From the NCBI GenBank assembly GCA_021845465.1, contig JAKBRL010000008.1, forward strand, positions 1 to 40,284: a stretch of DNA of 40,284 nt, read 5' to 3'. This DNA comes from Microcaldota archaeon (GTDB lineage: Archaea > Micrarchaeota > Micrarchaeia > Micrarchaeales > CABMGC01). This document shows positions 15,978 to 24,392 of this stretch, piece by piece (positions within the stretch are counted from its first letter, which is position 1; the number at the start of each line of letters is the position of its first letter). The notes under the pieces are model-generated. The model did no database searches, had not been told where the DNA came from, and worked only from the letters and a program-made list of their open reading frames with translations. The position numbers and the translations under genes were made by a program.

Positions 15978-17237
15978 TTATTGGGATTTGCCGTGTTTTA
16001 TGCCCAGTATCTTTTTTACTTTTTCCAGGGCATTTATTGCCAGTTCTGTTTCATCTACTGTATTATAGAGATAGAAACTTATCCTTGCAAGAGCAGGTTC
16101 CTGAAGAACTTTATTTATAAGAGGCATTGCACAGTGATGACCTGCACGGATGGCTATTCCTTCACTGCTCATTATAGTAGAGATATCATGCGGATGTGCC
16201 CCTTTCAGCTTGAATGAGATTACTCCAGTACGATCACTTAATTCGTTTTTCCCACTTATCCCATATATGGTGGCGCCTGCTTCCTCCAGTGACTCTAGAG
16301 CATGCTTGGTAAGGTATTCCTCATGCTTATGTATGTTTCCCATGCCGCACGAATTTAGGTATTCGATGCCTGCTTTAAGTCCTATTGCCCCCTCAGTGTT
16401 AGGAGTACCTGCCTCGAATTTCCACGGAAGCTCGTTCCAGTTGGATCCTTCGAATGTAACGCTTCTTATCATGTCGCCTCCGCCTATCACAGGAGGCATC
16501 TCCTCGAGTATAGAGTCTTTTCCATACAGTACGCCGATTCCTGCCGGACCTAGCATTTTATGGCCGGAGAAAGCCATGAAATCACAATCTATATCAATTA
16601 CATCTACAGGAAGATGTGGAACGGATTGTGCAGCGTCTAAAAGAACGAGGGCGCCTTTGCCGTGTGCCATTTTGGTCATCTCCTTGGCATTGTTTATAGT
16701 GCCTAATACATTTGAGATGTGTGTGAATGCAACTAGCTTCGGATTGTTTTCAAGCTTGGCTTTGTAGTCCTCCATGTTTAACTTGAAATCGTCTCCCATC
16801 TTTATGTATTCGATTTTTGCTTTTTTCCGTTTGGCCAGAAGTTGCCATGGAACTATGTTGCTATGATGCTCAGTCTCTGAGAGAAGGATAGTGTCTCCTT
16901 CGGAAATATTGCCTTCTCCCCAAGAGAGTGCCACAGTATTTATTGCGTCGGTGGTGTTTTTGCAGTATACTATTTCCCTGTAGGAAGAAGCATTTATAAA
17001 TTTTGAGACTGTCTCTTTTGATTCCTGATAGGCTTCTGTAGCCTTTACTGAGATCTCATATATTCCCCTGTGTATGTTGGCATTGTAACGTTTGTAGAAG
17101 TCTGAGACAGCATTTATCATGCTAAGAGGTTTTTGTGATGTTGCTGCGCTGTCCAGATAAATTAGAGGTTTTCCGTTGGTAGTAGTAGATAATATTGGAA
17201 AGTCTTTCCTTATTTCTAAAACATTGAATTTAGGCAT
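15978..17237 (-). CDS. sufS: Cysteine desulfurase SufS
   Basis: A 419-residue PLP enzyme that takes sulfur from L-cysteine for Fe-S cluster assembly. The PLP lysine is K227 in 'FSGHKMLGPAG' and the persulfide-forming cysteine is C369 in 'RAGHHCAMPL', the short-loop group II (SufS) signature. The N-terminal 'YLDSAATSQKP' and 'ETEHHSNIVPW' are also typical. Last gene of the suf operon; it overlaps sufC by 8 nt. No SufE or SufU partner gene is visible in the window. Confidence 0.96.
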   Translation of the reverse strand: MPKFNVLEIRKDFPILSTTTNGKPLIYLDSAATSQKPLSMINAVSDFYKRYNANIHRGIYEISVKATEAYQESKETVSKFINASSYREIVYCKNTTDAINTVALSWGEGNISEGDTILLSETEHHSNIVPWQLLAKRKKAKIEYIKMGDDFKLNMEDYKAKLENNPKLVAFTHISNVLGTINNAKEMTKMAHGKGALVLLDAAQSVPHLPVDVIDIDCDFMAFSGHKMLGPAGIGVLYGKDSILEEMPPVIGGGDMIRSVTFEGSNWNELPWKFEAGTPNTEGAIGLKAGIEYLNSCGMGNIHKHEEYLTKHALESLEEAGATIYGISGKNELSDRTGVISFKLKGAHPHDISTIMSSEGIAIRAGHHCAMPLINKVLQEPALARISFYLYNTVDETELAINALEKVKKILGIKHGKSQ

Positions 17238-17958
17238 CTGAATAACCGGATTCCTCTATTTCGGATATGAGCTCTTTGCCCCCTTCTCTTGCTATTTTAC
17301 CTTCTTTCATTATATGTATGAATTTAGGATCCAGATATTCGAGTATACGGCTATAGTGGGTTATGACAAGCATTCCCATATTTCGTTCTTTTTGCAAATT
17401 GTCTATGTTTGAGGCCACTATCCTTACCGCGTCTATGTCAAGGCCTGAATCGGGCTCGTCGAGTATTGCTATCTTTGGATCTAGGATACGCATCTGGAGC
17501 ACTTCTGCTTTTTTCTTTTCGCCTCCGGAGAATCCATGATTGAGTGACCTTCCTATAAGCTCCTCTTTCATGCCCAGATCCTTTGAAGCGGATTTTATCT
17601 CATTCATAAATTCCTTGTATTGCAGGGGCTTCTCAGTTATGGCACCTCTTGCAGTGTTCAGAAAACTTAAAAGCCCGAGGCCTTCCACCTCTATCGGATT
17701 TTGAAACTGCAGGAATATTCCGAGTTTAGCTCTTTCGTTTGCCTTCATGTCCTTTATGCTCTTTCCGTCTACAAGCATATCCCCCTTGGTTACCTTGAGG
17801 AGGGGATGGCCCATTATGGCTTTTGCTAGGGTTGTCTTTCCAGAGCCGTTTGGACCCATTATAACATGGGTCTCCCCCTGATTTACAGTCAGGTTCACTC
17901 CTTTTACTATCTCTTTGTCGTCAATGCTTACATGTAGGTCTATTATCTCAAGTTTCAT
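17230..17958 (-). CDS. sufC: Fe-S assembly ATPase SufC
   Basis: A 242-residue ABC ATPase of the SufBC2D scaffold. Walker A 'GPNGSGKTT' (35-43), Q-loop 'LQFQNPIEVEGL', signature 'FSGGEKKKAEVLQM', Walker B 'IAILDEPDSGLDID' and the H-loop 'VITHYSRIL' are all present. Overlaps sufD by 4 nt and sufS by 8 nt, so the genes are translationally coupled. Confidence 0.97.
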   Translation of the reverse strand: MKLEIIDLHVSIDDKEIVKGVNLTVNQGETHVIMGPNGSGKTTLAKAIMGHPLLKVTKGDMLVDGKSIKDMKANERAKLGIFLQFQNPIEVEGLGLLSFLNTARGAITEKPLQYKEFMNEIKSASKDLGMKEELIGRSLNHGFSGGEKKKAEVLQMRILDPKIAILDEPDSGLDIDAVRIVASNIDNLQKERNMGMLVITHYSRILEYLDPKFIHIMKEGKIAREGGKELISEIEESGYSDA

Positions 17959-19241
17959 GGTATCATCTTTTCATTTTTTTCCTTGGAGAACCAGATATCC
18001 TTCAGGGTTATATTATGAATCTCCCCTGGAGGCTTTCCCTCTACCCTTCTTATTATTGCAGAGGATACTATCTCCTTTACAGCCGGATCGCTTATGTTGT
18101 TTAGATATTTCAGTATAAAGGATGATATAAACATCTTTCTTGCAGTGGAATCTGATAGGCCTCTTGACATAAGATAGAAGAGTGCTTCCTTGTCTATCGG
18201 AGAGGTTGCTGCGCTGTGTGTGGCTGTAACCTGGTCGCTATAATCTATTGACATATCCGGAAGCGCATCTATATGTGATGCCTCGCTGAGAAGAATGCCA
18301 CGCTGGCTTATGTTGGAAAATGCCCCTTTGGCGTATTTCTCTATCTTGGCATAGCCTTTAAGTTGGCAGTTCGATCGGTCATCAAGTATTGCGCCTGTAT
18401 CAAGTTTTGTCAGACTTAGCTCCTTTGAATTGAGAAGATGCGTGTTTATATCGAATTTCTGATCTTCTGTCCCATATACTGCCTCTGATACAGATACCTT
18501 GCTTCCGATGCCTCTTGAATCAAAGAAGTTTATTGCCTTGGTAAGCTTTGATCCGTTGTATATGAAATTTGCATTGAGGCTTCCTTTTTCCTCTAAAACA
18601 CCTTTGCTTAGGCTTACTAGGGTTGAGTCTTTTCCCATGTCGCTCATCATGGTGATATTCATGTGGGCTCCTTTTGATATCTGGAATTCCTGTAGGGTTG
18701 CGGATGTGGAGCCTCCGCCTATCGAAGCGAAAATCTGGAAGATATCCAGTTTTGATCCTTCGCCTAACTTGAAGATACACTCAGACGAGATATCAGCATC
18801 ATTTATGAATACCATGTTTATTTTTTTCGAGGTGTTTGGGGGTGTCTCCACTATTACTGCATAATCTGCATTTGCGTTTATGAATGCTGCAAGCTTGTTG
18901 TCTGAACTTTTATAGAGCTTATTTTCAAGTATTTCTGGTATCGATTCCATCTTTTTGAGGTGCAGAATGTCTGAATTATTTCTCTGGAGAGAGGCAGAGA
19001 GGACCAAGTCGAATTTTAGTCCGGTATGTTCCTCTATCTTTGTTACGAGTGACTTCACAGCCGAGGCTGTTTTTTCGTCGTTTGTATGTTTGTAAGTAGA
19101 AGGAAGATTCACTTCAGTATAGTATTTTTTGTATAGATCATTTGTTTCATTTGGAAGTTCAGCATACTTGCGTATGGCTTCATTTTTGAAAGTTTCATAT
19201 TCCAATAAAACACCATATACATGTTTAGCCGACTCCGCCAC
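17955..19241 (-). CDS. sufD: Fe-S assembly scaffold SufD
   Basis: A 428-residue beta-helix protein that pairs with SufB on the SufC dimer. The core reads through 'KLDIFQIFASIGGGS' and 'FSNISQRGILLSEASHIDAL', then 'QVTATHSAATSPIDKEALFY', the conserved C-terminal block with a His near the SufB-SufD interface. The N-terminal third is helical and divergent, as usual for SufD. It overlaps sufB by 17 nt. Confidence 0.9.
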   Translation of the reverse strand: MAESAKHVYGVLLEYETFKNEAIRKYAELPNETNDLYKKYYTEVNLPSTYKHTNDEKTASAVKSLVTKIEEHTGLKFDLVLSASLQRNNSDILHLKKMESIPEILENKLYKSSDNKLAAFINANADYAVIVETPPNTSKKINMVFINDADISSECIFKLGEGSKLDIFQIFASIGGGSTSATLQEFQISKGAHMNITMMSDMGKDSTLVSLSKGVLEEKGSLNANFIYNGSKLTKAINFFDSRGIGSKVSVSEAVYGTEDQKFDINTHLLNSKELSLTKLDTGAILDDRSNCQLKGYAKIEKYAKGAFSNISQRGILLSEASHIDALPDMSIDYSDQVTATHSAATSPIDKEALFYLMSRGLSDSTARKMFISSFILKYLNNISDPAVKEIVSSAIIRRVEGKPPGEIHNITLKDIWFSKEKNEKMIP

Positions 19242-20640
19242 TGGTGTCTAATTTTATAAGTCTCTTAAGCTCTAATGAATATTCCATAGGAAGCACCTTT
19301 GTAAGGTCATCAATGAACCCTAGGACTATCATTGCAACTGCATCCTCTTCCGAGATGCCTCTTGACATAAGATAGAATATCTCATCGTCATTTATCTTTC
19401 CTATCTTGGCTTCATGGCTGATGATGGCGTCGCTTCTGTTTATCTGATTGTATGGAAAAGTATTTGTTTTCGCAAGGCCATCAAGCAACAACGCATCGCA
19501 TGATACATGCGCTTTGGAATTTTCAGCATTCTTTGCTATATGCAGCAATCCCCTGAAAGTACTTAAGCCGCTGCCTTTTGATACGCTCTTTGATATTATT
19601 TTAGAGGTAGTGTTAGGAGCCAGATGGTATATCTTTCCTCCTGAATCTTGTACCTGGCCTTCTCCTGCCAAGGCGATGGAAAGAACTTCTCCACTTGCAC
19701 CTTTTCCTTTTAGGAATATTGAAGGATATTTCATGTTTATCTTGCTCCCTATATTTGCATCTATCCATTCAACACGTCCGTTCTCTTCCACATGTGCTCT
19801 TTGCGTTACAAGATTGTAGACGTTCTTTGACCAGTTTTGTATAGTCACATAACGGATTTTTGCACCTTTCAGCGCAACTAATTCCACAACTGCTGAATGA
19901 AGCGAGTTTGTAGCATATACCGGCGCTGTGCATCCTTCAACATATTGCACTTCGGAGCCTTCGTCTGCTATTATCAGTGTGCGCTCGAACTGCCCTGACT
20001 TTTCAGCGTTTATTCTGAAATATGCGTTTAGAGGCATGCTTGCCTTTACTCCTTTGGGTATGTATATGAAAGACCCCCCTGACCATACTGCAGTATTTAA
20101 CGCTGCAAATTTGTTATCGTTTGCAGGTATTATTTTGCCGAAATATTTCTTCATGAGCTCTGGATATTTCTTGACTGCCGTATCGGTATCGGTAAATATT
20201 ATCCCTTGCCGTTCAAGCTCCTTATTTACATGTGAATATACTACTGAAGAATCGAACTGCGCTTCGGCACCTGCGAAGAATTTGGCTTCTGCTTCTGGAA
20301 CTCCTAGTTTCTCAAAAGTCTTTTTTATGTCAGCTGGAACGTCCTCCCACCTGTTGGCCTCATTGCCTTTAGGTTGCCTGTAATAGTATATGTCATCATA
20401 ATCTATGGCGCCGAGGTCTGCGCCCCATTTAGGTGTTGGCTTTGATAGGAATATTTTGTATGCGGTTAATCTCTTCTCAAGCATCCATTCCGGCTCACTT
20501 TTCAGCGCTGAAATCTTCCTTATGACCTCTTCATTGAGTCCTTTCTCAAAACTTTCGTATTCTATGGTTTGGTCGCTGAAGCCGTATCTCTCTTTGTATT
20601 CTTCGGCCTCCGCCATTTTTTCGATTTGCTGGTCTACCAT
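19225..20640 (-). CDS. sufB: Fe-S assembly scaffold SufB
   Basis: A 471-residue scaffold subunit on which clusters are built. Recognised by 'FIYIPKGVKASMPLNAYFRI', 'YVEGCTAPVYATNSLHSAVV', 'TIQNWSKNVYNLVTQR', and a C-terminal 'HVSCDALLLDG' whose cysteine corresponds to the essential acceptor cysteine of bacterial SufB. Length is typical. It follows the small HTH gene by 7 nt and precedes sufD with an overlap. Confidence 0.97.
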   Translation of the reverse strand: MVDQQIEKMAEAEEYKERYGFSDQTIEYESFEKGLNEEVIRKISALKSEPEWMLEKRLTAYKIFLSKPTPKWGADLGAIDYDDIYYYRQPKGNEANRWEDVPADIKKTFEKLGVPEAEAKFFAGAEAQFDSSVVYSHVNKELERQGIIFTDTDTAVKKYPELMKKYFGKIIPANDNKFAALNTAVWSGGSFIYIPKGVKASMPLNAYFRINAEKSGQFERTLIIADEGSEVQYVEGCTAPVYATNSLHSAVVELVALKGAKIRYVTIQNWSKNVYNLVTQRAHVEENGRVEWIDANIGSKINMKYPSIFLKGKGASGEVLSIALAGEGQVQDSGGKIYHLAPNTTSKIISKSVSKGSGLSTFRGLLHIAKNAENSKAHVSCDALLLDGLAKTNTFPYNQINRSDAIISHEAKIGKINDDEIFYLMSRGISEEDAVAMIVLGFIDDLTKVLPMEYSLELKRLIKLDTSGGVG

Positions 20641-20647
20641 GAACGAT

Positions 20648-20971
20648 TCACCGGTTTGCAGAGAACCTGCACTCGAAGGTGTTTAGTCTGCTGCATACGG
20701 TGCAGAGATACTTGTTTAATGCCTGCGGGGTTTGGTTTTTGATTTTCTCGGCATATTCTTTTATGACTGCTTTGTCTATCTTCTCCATTGTGGCTTTTAT
20801 CTTTTCAGAATGCTTGCCGTTTAAGTATTTGCTTATCGCAGCCTGAGTTATCTCTACATATTCAGATATGGAATCTTCTTTTATCCCGTATGTGTTGCTG
20901 AGTTCTGCTATCAGAGCGGCCCTTGCAGCCGGAATTACCTCTTTGTAAGCCTTCTCGTATTTGCTATTCAC
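20648..20971 (-). CDS. HTH transcriptional regulator with C-terminal Cys cluster (COG2522-like), head of the suf operon
   Basis: A short helix-turn-helix protein of about 107 residues. The XRE-like HTH 'YVEITQAAISKYLNGKHSEK' is preceded by the 'VIPAARAALIAEL' helix typical of the archaeal COG2522 family. The C-terminus carries 'CTVCSRLNTFEC', a CxxC plus a further Cys that could hold a metal or Fe-S cluster. I choose the GTG at 20971: it is near the start of the family's conserved region, and a TATA box (21004-21011) predicts initiation near 20980. A start at 21172 would overlap the rad50 promoter and add 67 residues unlike the family. It lies 7 nt before sufB, so it probably controls this operon in response to cluster supply (inference). 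Confidence 0.75.
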   Translation of the reverse strand: MNSKYEKAYKEVIPAARAALIAELSNTYGIKEDSISEYVEITQAAISKYLNGKHSEKIKATMEKIDKAVIKEYAEKIKNQTPQALNKYLCTVCSRLNTFECRFSANR

Positions 20972-20974
20972 TGT

Positions 20975-20989
20975 TATAACCGAGTTATA
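20975..20989. promoter_or_regulatory. Palindromic candidate operator before the suf regulator
   Basis: TATAAC-CGA-GTTATA, a perfect 6-bp inverted repeat with a 3-bp spacer, ends 4 bp before the GTG start and straddles the predicted transcription start (about 20980). The position suits a repressor that blocks polymerase. Confidence 0.45.
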
Positions 20990-21003
20990 TTTATGCAGCA
21001 AGT

Positions 21004-21011
21004 AATATATA
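21004..21011 (-). promoter_or_regulatory. TATA box of the suf operon
   Basis: On the minus strand TATATATT, centred about 36 bp before the chosen GTG. It predicts a short leader of about 10 nt. Confidence 0.45.
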
Positions 21012-21122
21012 CCTGTATTGTTGAAAGAGTGCATTCCATAAATAAAATTGCAAACTGGCAGATTTTCCATAGGTTTTGTTTCGCACCAATACTTGCAGTT
21101 TGGATTAGTCCTGATTCTCGCA

Positions 21123-21132
21123 GTTATATATT
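21123..21132 (+). promoter_or_regulatory. TATA box for rad50
   Basis: GTTATATATT centred about 32 bp before the ATG at 21160. It gives a leader of a few bases and supports that ATG over the TTG one codon earlier. Confidence 0.5.
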
Positions 21133-21159
21133 CCTTAAAGTAGAAGAGATTCTGTTTTG

Positions 21160-23466
21160 ATGATAGAATCAATAGAGCTTACAAACTGGAAAGCGCATGG
21201 ACATACAAAGATGTCCTTTGTCAAAGGGCCTAACATACTCATAGGACACATGGGAGCAGGAAAGAGCTCAGTGATGGATGCTATATCATTCGGGCTTTTT
21301 GGAACTTTTCCGGCAAGGCAGAACAGAAGAGTTGATACTGAAAACATAATAAGAAACAGTCAGGAAGGAAACATAAGTGCTAAAATTAAACTTTCTTTCA
21401 GTGTTGGAAATGTAAATTATGTTGTAGAGCGTGAGATAACCTCTGGTGGACAGTCTAAAGCGACACTCCGGAAAGATGGAACATATATACAATCGCAGCC
21501 TCAGCGAGTTACTGAAGAGATTGAGAAAGCTCTAGCCATGGACTATGATCTCTTCTCAAGGGCAGTTTATTCAGAGCAGAATAGACTTGATTACTTTCTT
21601 GAATTAAAGGCATCAGATAGAAAGAAACAGATAGATAATCTTCTGGGACTTGATAGGTTTGCAGCTGCACAGGAGAATAATACAAGCTTAATTAACCGCA
21701 TTAAAGATATGGCAGAAGAAGGAGATAGGATAGTGAAAGGCTTTGAAATAGATAGGCAGAATGAAGAACTCGGAAAGATTATAGAAGAAGAGAAGACAGA
21801 TTCGAAGAGGCTCGAAGAGACAAAAAAGGAGCTTGAGAGTCTCAATATAGAAAAGACCGTGTTGGGGGAAAGACTTGAAAGGATGAAAGCCGATTTGAGC
21901 AGGAAAAATATTACAACAAGAAAGGTAGCCGAGCTGCAGAGCAGGATAGATCTGCTTTCAGAGGAGATATCAAAAATAGAAGTTCAGAATCCTGGAAGTA
22001 TGCATGATATACTGCTTGCTCTTTCTGAGGAAGAGAAAGAATTGAATAGGCTGAGGGAAGATCTTGATAGAGTAATCAGATCTGCCCGCGAGCAGCAGAA
22101 TCTTCTTGGAAAGCTTCAGAATGAATCAACAACTATAGAAAAAGAAGCTGTAAAAAAAGTACAATATGAAGATGAACTCAGGACTTCTGGAAAAGATAAG
22201 ATAGGTGGGGAGCTTATAAAACTGAAGAAAGAGCTTGAAGAAGTCGAAGAAAGAATAGCGCAGAATATTTCTATTAGAAAAGAGTCTGAGAAATGGATAC
22301 GAGAACTACATGAAGAGAGGGGCAAATGTCCAGTATGCGAGAGGGATCTTAACGAGATAATGCGCAAGGAATTATTGAAGACTAAAGATGAAACATTGCA
22401 GAAAGCATTGGGAGAGTATGATATTCTTCTCTCTTCAAAGAAGAAACTGAAGGAAGATTCGGAGAGGCTTGAAATTAAGATTAAGAGAGTAGGAGTGATA
22501 GAAGATAGCCTGAAATTATATACAGACATAGAAAAAAGGAGAAAGGAGAATAATGAAAAATTAGCAAACACAAGGAAAGAGACTGAAAAATCCGCTGCGG
22601 GAACCGAATCCTTGAACCTGGAAGTTGCAAAAAAGAATGAAAAAATATCATTGATAAAATCGGCACAGGCATCCGCTGAGAGAAGAGATAAATATATAAA
22701 AGAAAAGAAGGTTGGAGAAGAGTCCATAAAAGAATTGAAGGACATACTTGCAGATCTTAAAGTAGATGAAAAAACAATAGATGAACTTCATAAACGATTT
22801 ACATTGATAAGCTCGGAGGCAGGAAGAAGAGAAGCCATGATAGAAGCCCTGGCAAGGAAGATTGCAGACAAGAACATAGAGATACTAAGCAGGAAGAAGG
22901 AGATTGAACGCATAAGCAAGATAAAGAAAGATGTTGAATATAAGAGACTGGTATCTGAAAATCTTATAAAGTTTGGAAATTCCCTGCTTGAGACCCAAGC
23001 ATTGCTTAGAAGCAGATTGATAGGCTCTGTAAACAAGATAATGGAAGAAATCTGGCCGGAACTATACCCTTATGGAGATTATATTGGTATAAAACTAGAA
23101 GGCTCAGAGACAGATTATACGCTGAAACTATGCATGCAGAGAAACAAAGGAGAGTTTTGGGAGAATGTAGAGTCAATTGCAAGTGGAGGTGAGCGCAATA
23201 TAGCATGCCTTGCCATGAGGATAGCATTTGCAATGGTTCTTGTGCCTAATTTAAAATGGCTAATACTTGATGAACCTACCCATAACATAGATAGGATAGG
23301 AATAGGAAAGCTTGTAGATGTATTCAATGAAAAACTTCCCAAGATAGTAGATCAGATCTTCATAATAACCCATGAGGAAGAGATGAAGCAGATATCCGAA
23401 GGGAGGGTATTTGTATTGGGAAGAGACAAAGCAAACAACGAAGCGACAAAAGTATCAGAATCCTGA
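21160..23466 (+). CDS. rad50: DNA double-strand-break repair ATPase Rad50
   Basis: A 768-residue SMC-like ATPase that works with Mre11 in processing DNA ends. The N-terminal lobe has 'IGHMGAGKSSVMDAISFGLF' (Walker A, about 28-47). Two long charged coiled-coil arms flank the zinc-hook 'GKCPVCERD' (Cys390 and Cys393). The C-terminal lobe has the ABC signature 'ASGGERNIACLAMRIAF', Walker B 'LKWLILDEPTHNIDR' and the 'ITHEEEM' switch. The coils are shorter than in typical archaeal Rad50 (about 880 residues). No mre11, herA or nurA is adjacent. The last 11 codons (from 23434) lie within the duplicated unit shared with 32976-34442. Confidence 0.95.
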   Translation: MIESIELTNWKAHGHTKMSFVKGPNILIGHMGAGKSSVMDAISFGLFGTFPARQNRRVDTENIIRNSQEGNISAKIKLSFSVGNVNYVVEREITSGGQSKATLRKDGTYIQSQPQRVTEEIEKALAMDYDLFSRAVYSEQNRLDYFLELKASDRKKQIDNLLGLDRFAAAQENNTSLINRIKDMAEEGDRIVKGFEIDRQNEELGKIIEEEKTDSKRLEETKKELESLNIEKTVLGERLERMKADLSRKNITTRKVAELQSRIDLLSEEISKIEVQNPGSMHDILLALSEEEKELNRLREDLDRVIRSAREQQNLLGKLQNESTTIEKEAVKKVQYEDELRTSGKDKIGGELIKLKKELEEVEERIAQNISIRKESEKWIRELHEERGKCPVCERDLNEIMRKELLKTKDETLQKALGEYDILLSSKKKLKEDSERLEIKIKRVGVIEDSLKLYTDIEKRRKENNEKLANTRKETEKSAAGTESLNLEVAKKNEKISLIKSAQASAERRDKYIKEKKVGEESIKELKDILADLKVDEKTIDELHKRFTLISSEAGRREAMIEALARKIADKNIEILSRKKEIERISKIKKDVEYKRLVSENLIKFGNSLLETQALLRSRLIGSVNKIMEEIWPELYPYGDYIGIKLEGSETDYTLKLCMQRNKGEFWENVESIASGGERNIACLAMRIAFAMVLVPNLKWLILDEPTHNIDRIGIGKLVDVFNEKLPKIVDQIFIITHEEEMKQISEGRVFVLGRDKANNEATKVSES

Positions 23467-24237
23467 AGGCGTAGAGCAGTCATCTGCGGAGAACGGCAAG
23501 AGATCCTGATAAAGAGATTTCTTCCGCGAGCTCTTCCGCAAAGTCGAGATTTCCTCTGGCCAGAGCTGCATAAATAATCGTATCGAGATTATTCATGACT
23601 ACTGGGTCATCCGCGTATTCTTCTGCAAGTCTATCTCTTGTAGATTTTGCATCTTTCGCGAGCTCTTCCGCAATGGAAAGATCGCTAAGGTTTATAGCCG
23701 CATGAAGTATAGTTCCTGCATTTTTTCTAACTATCAAATCCGGATGTTCTTTAAGTTTATATTTTACAGCTGCTATTTCGTATACGCTGAATTTTGATAA
23801 TGAGAAATAAGGATGAGGAAGCCCTTCTTCCAATGCAAGTTTTGTCTCTTCCTGAAGCATATCGGAGAAGCAGTTCAGGACATTCTTCATGTCTGGTGAT
23901 ATTTCAATAATGGGTTTTCCTGTTTCAGCATCAGCACAGTAAGAAGCAATCAGCCTTGAAAAACTTACAGCAAGCTTTCCGAACTCTTTTTCTTCTCTTC
24001 CTTTTATTGTGACATTTTCAGTTAAAGTTCCAAGAATTACGTCCGCAACTTTTTGTCTTTCTTCTTTAAGTCTACCTTTAATCAATGGTTTTGATCTTAC
24101 AGAGAATAACTCTTCCGCTCTCTCTTGTACAGTAACTCTTCTTTTTAACATTACGAATTCGGTTTCAGGCTTAGTTGCTGAAAACACTGTTCTTTCCATG
24201 ATTTTTATTTGAATTTTCTCATATTTAAATTGTAAGC
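23431..24237 (-). repeat. Duplicated unit, copy 1 (inverted relative to copy 2)
   Basis: The interval is nearly identical to 32976-34442 read in the opposite direction, except that copy 2 has five extra 132-bp coding repeats. The shared sequence covers promoter, gene and a 3' flank of about 49 bp that includes the last codons and stop of rad50. Confidence 0.85.
23480..24199 (-). CDS. Helical-repeat protein, short paralog (one full 44-residue repeat)
   Basis: A 239-residue protein with no recognised catalytic motif. Residues 1-150 form a conserved head ('MERTVFSATKPETEFVMLKR'), followed by one complete TPR-like repeat of 44 residues (consensus begins 'GNLGFAEELAKDAKSTRDRL', includes 'DPVVMNNL') and a final half repeat ending 'LAVLRR'. 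The ATG at 24199 lies 27 bp after a TTTAAATA box (24222-24229), so the transcript is leaderless; an extension to 24256 would read through that box. It converges with rad50, stop codons 13 bp apart. The head is about 92% identical to the paralog at 33014. Probably a protein-interaction scaffold; function unknown. Confidence 0.75.
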   Translation of the reverse strand: MERTVFSATKPETEFVMLKRRVTVQERAEELFSVRSKPLIKGRLKEERQKVADVILGTLTENVTIKGREEKEFGKLAVSFSRLIASYCADAETGKPIIEISPDMKNVLNCFSDMLQEETKLALEEGLPHPYFSLSKFSVYEIAAVKYKLKEHPDLIVRKNAGTILHAAINLSDLSIAEELAKDAKSTRDRLAEEYADDPVVMNNLDTIIYAALARGNLDFAEELAEEISLSGSLAVLRR

Positions 24238-24392
24238 TGTCCGATTTTATCAGCATAGTATAGTCTATTTCTATATGTTATTGAATAGTGGGCTGTGGTC
24301 CGGAAGGCACTTATTTCTGACATATCTTCTATGTGACTTCAGGTTTATTCATTGCGCTCCGAGCATCGGTATTAAGCGGTTTTTGCAGACAG

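Noticed and set aside
20972..21172. Longer start for the suf HTH regulator
   Set aside because: It would overlap the rad50 start and promoter and does not resemble the family; the GTG at 20971 fits family length and the TATA box.
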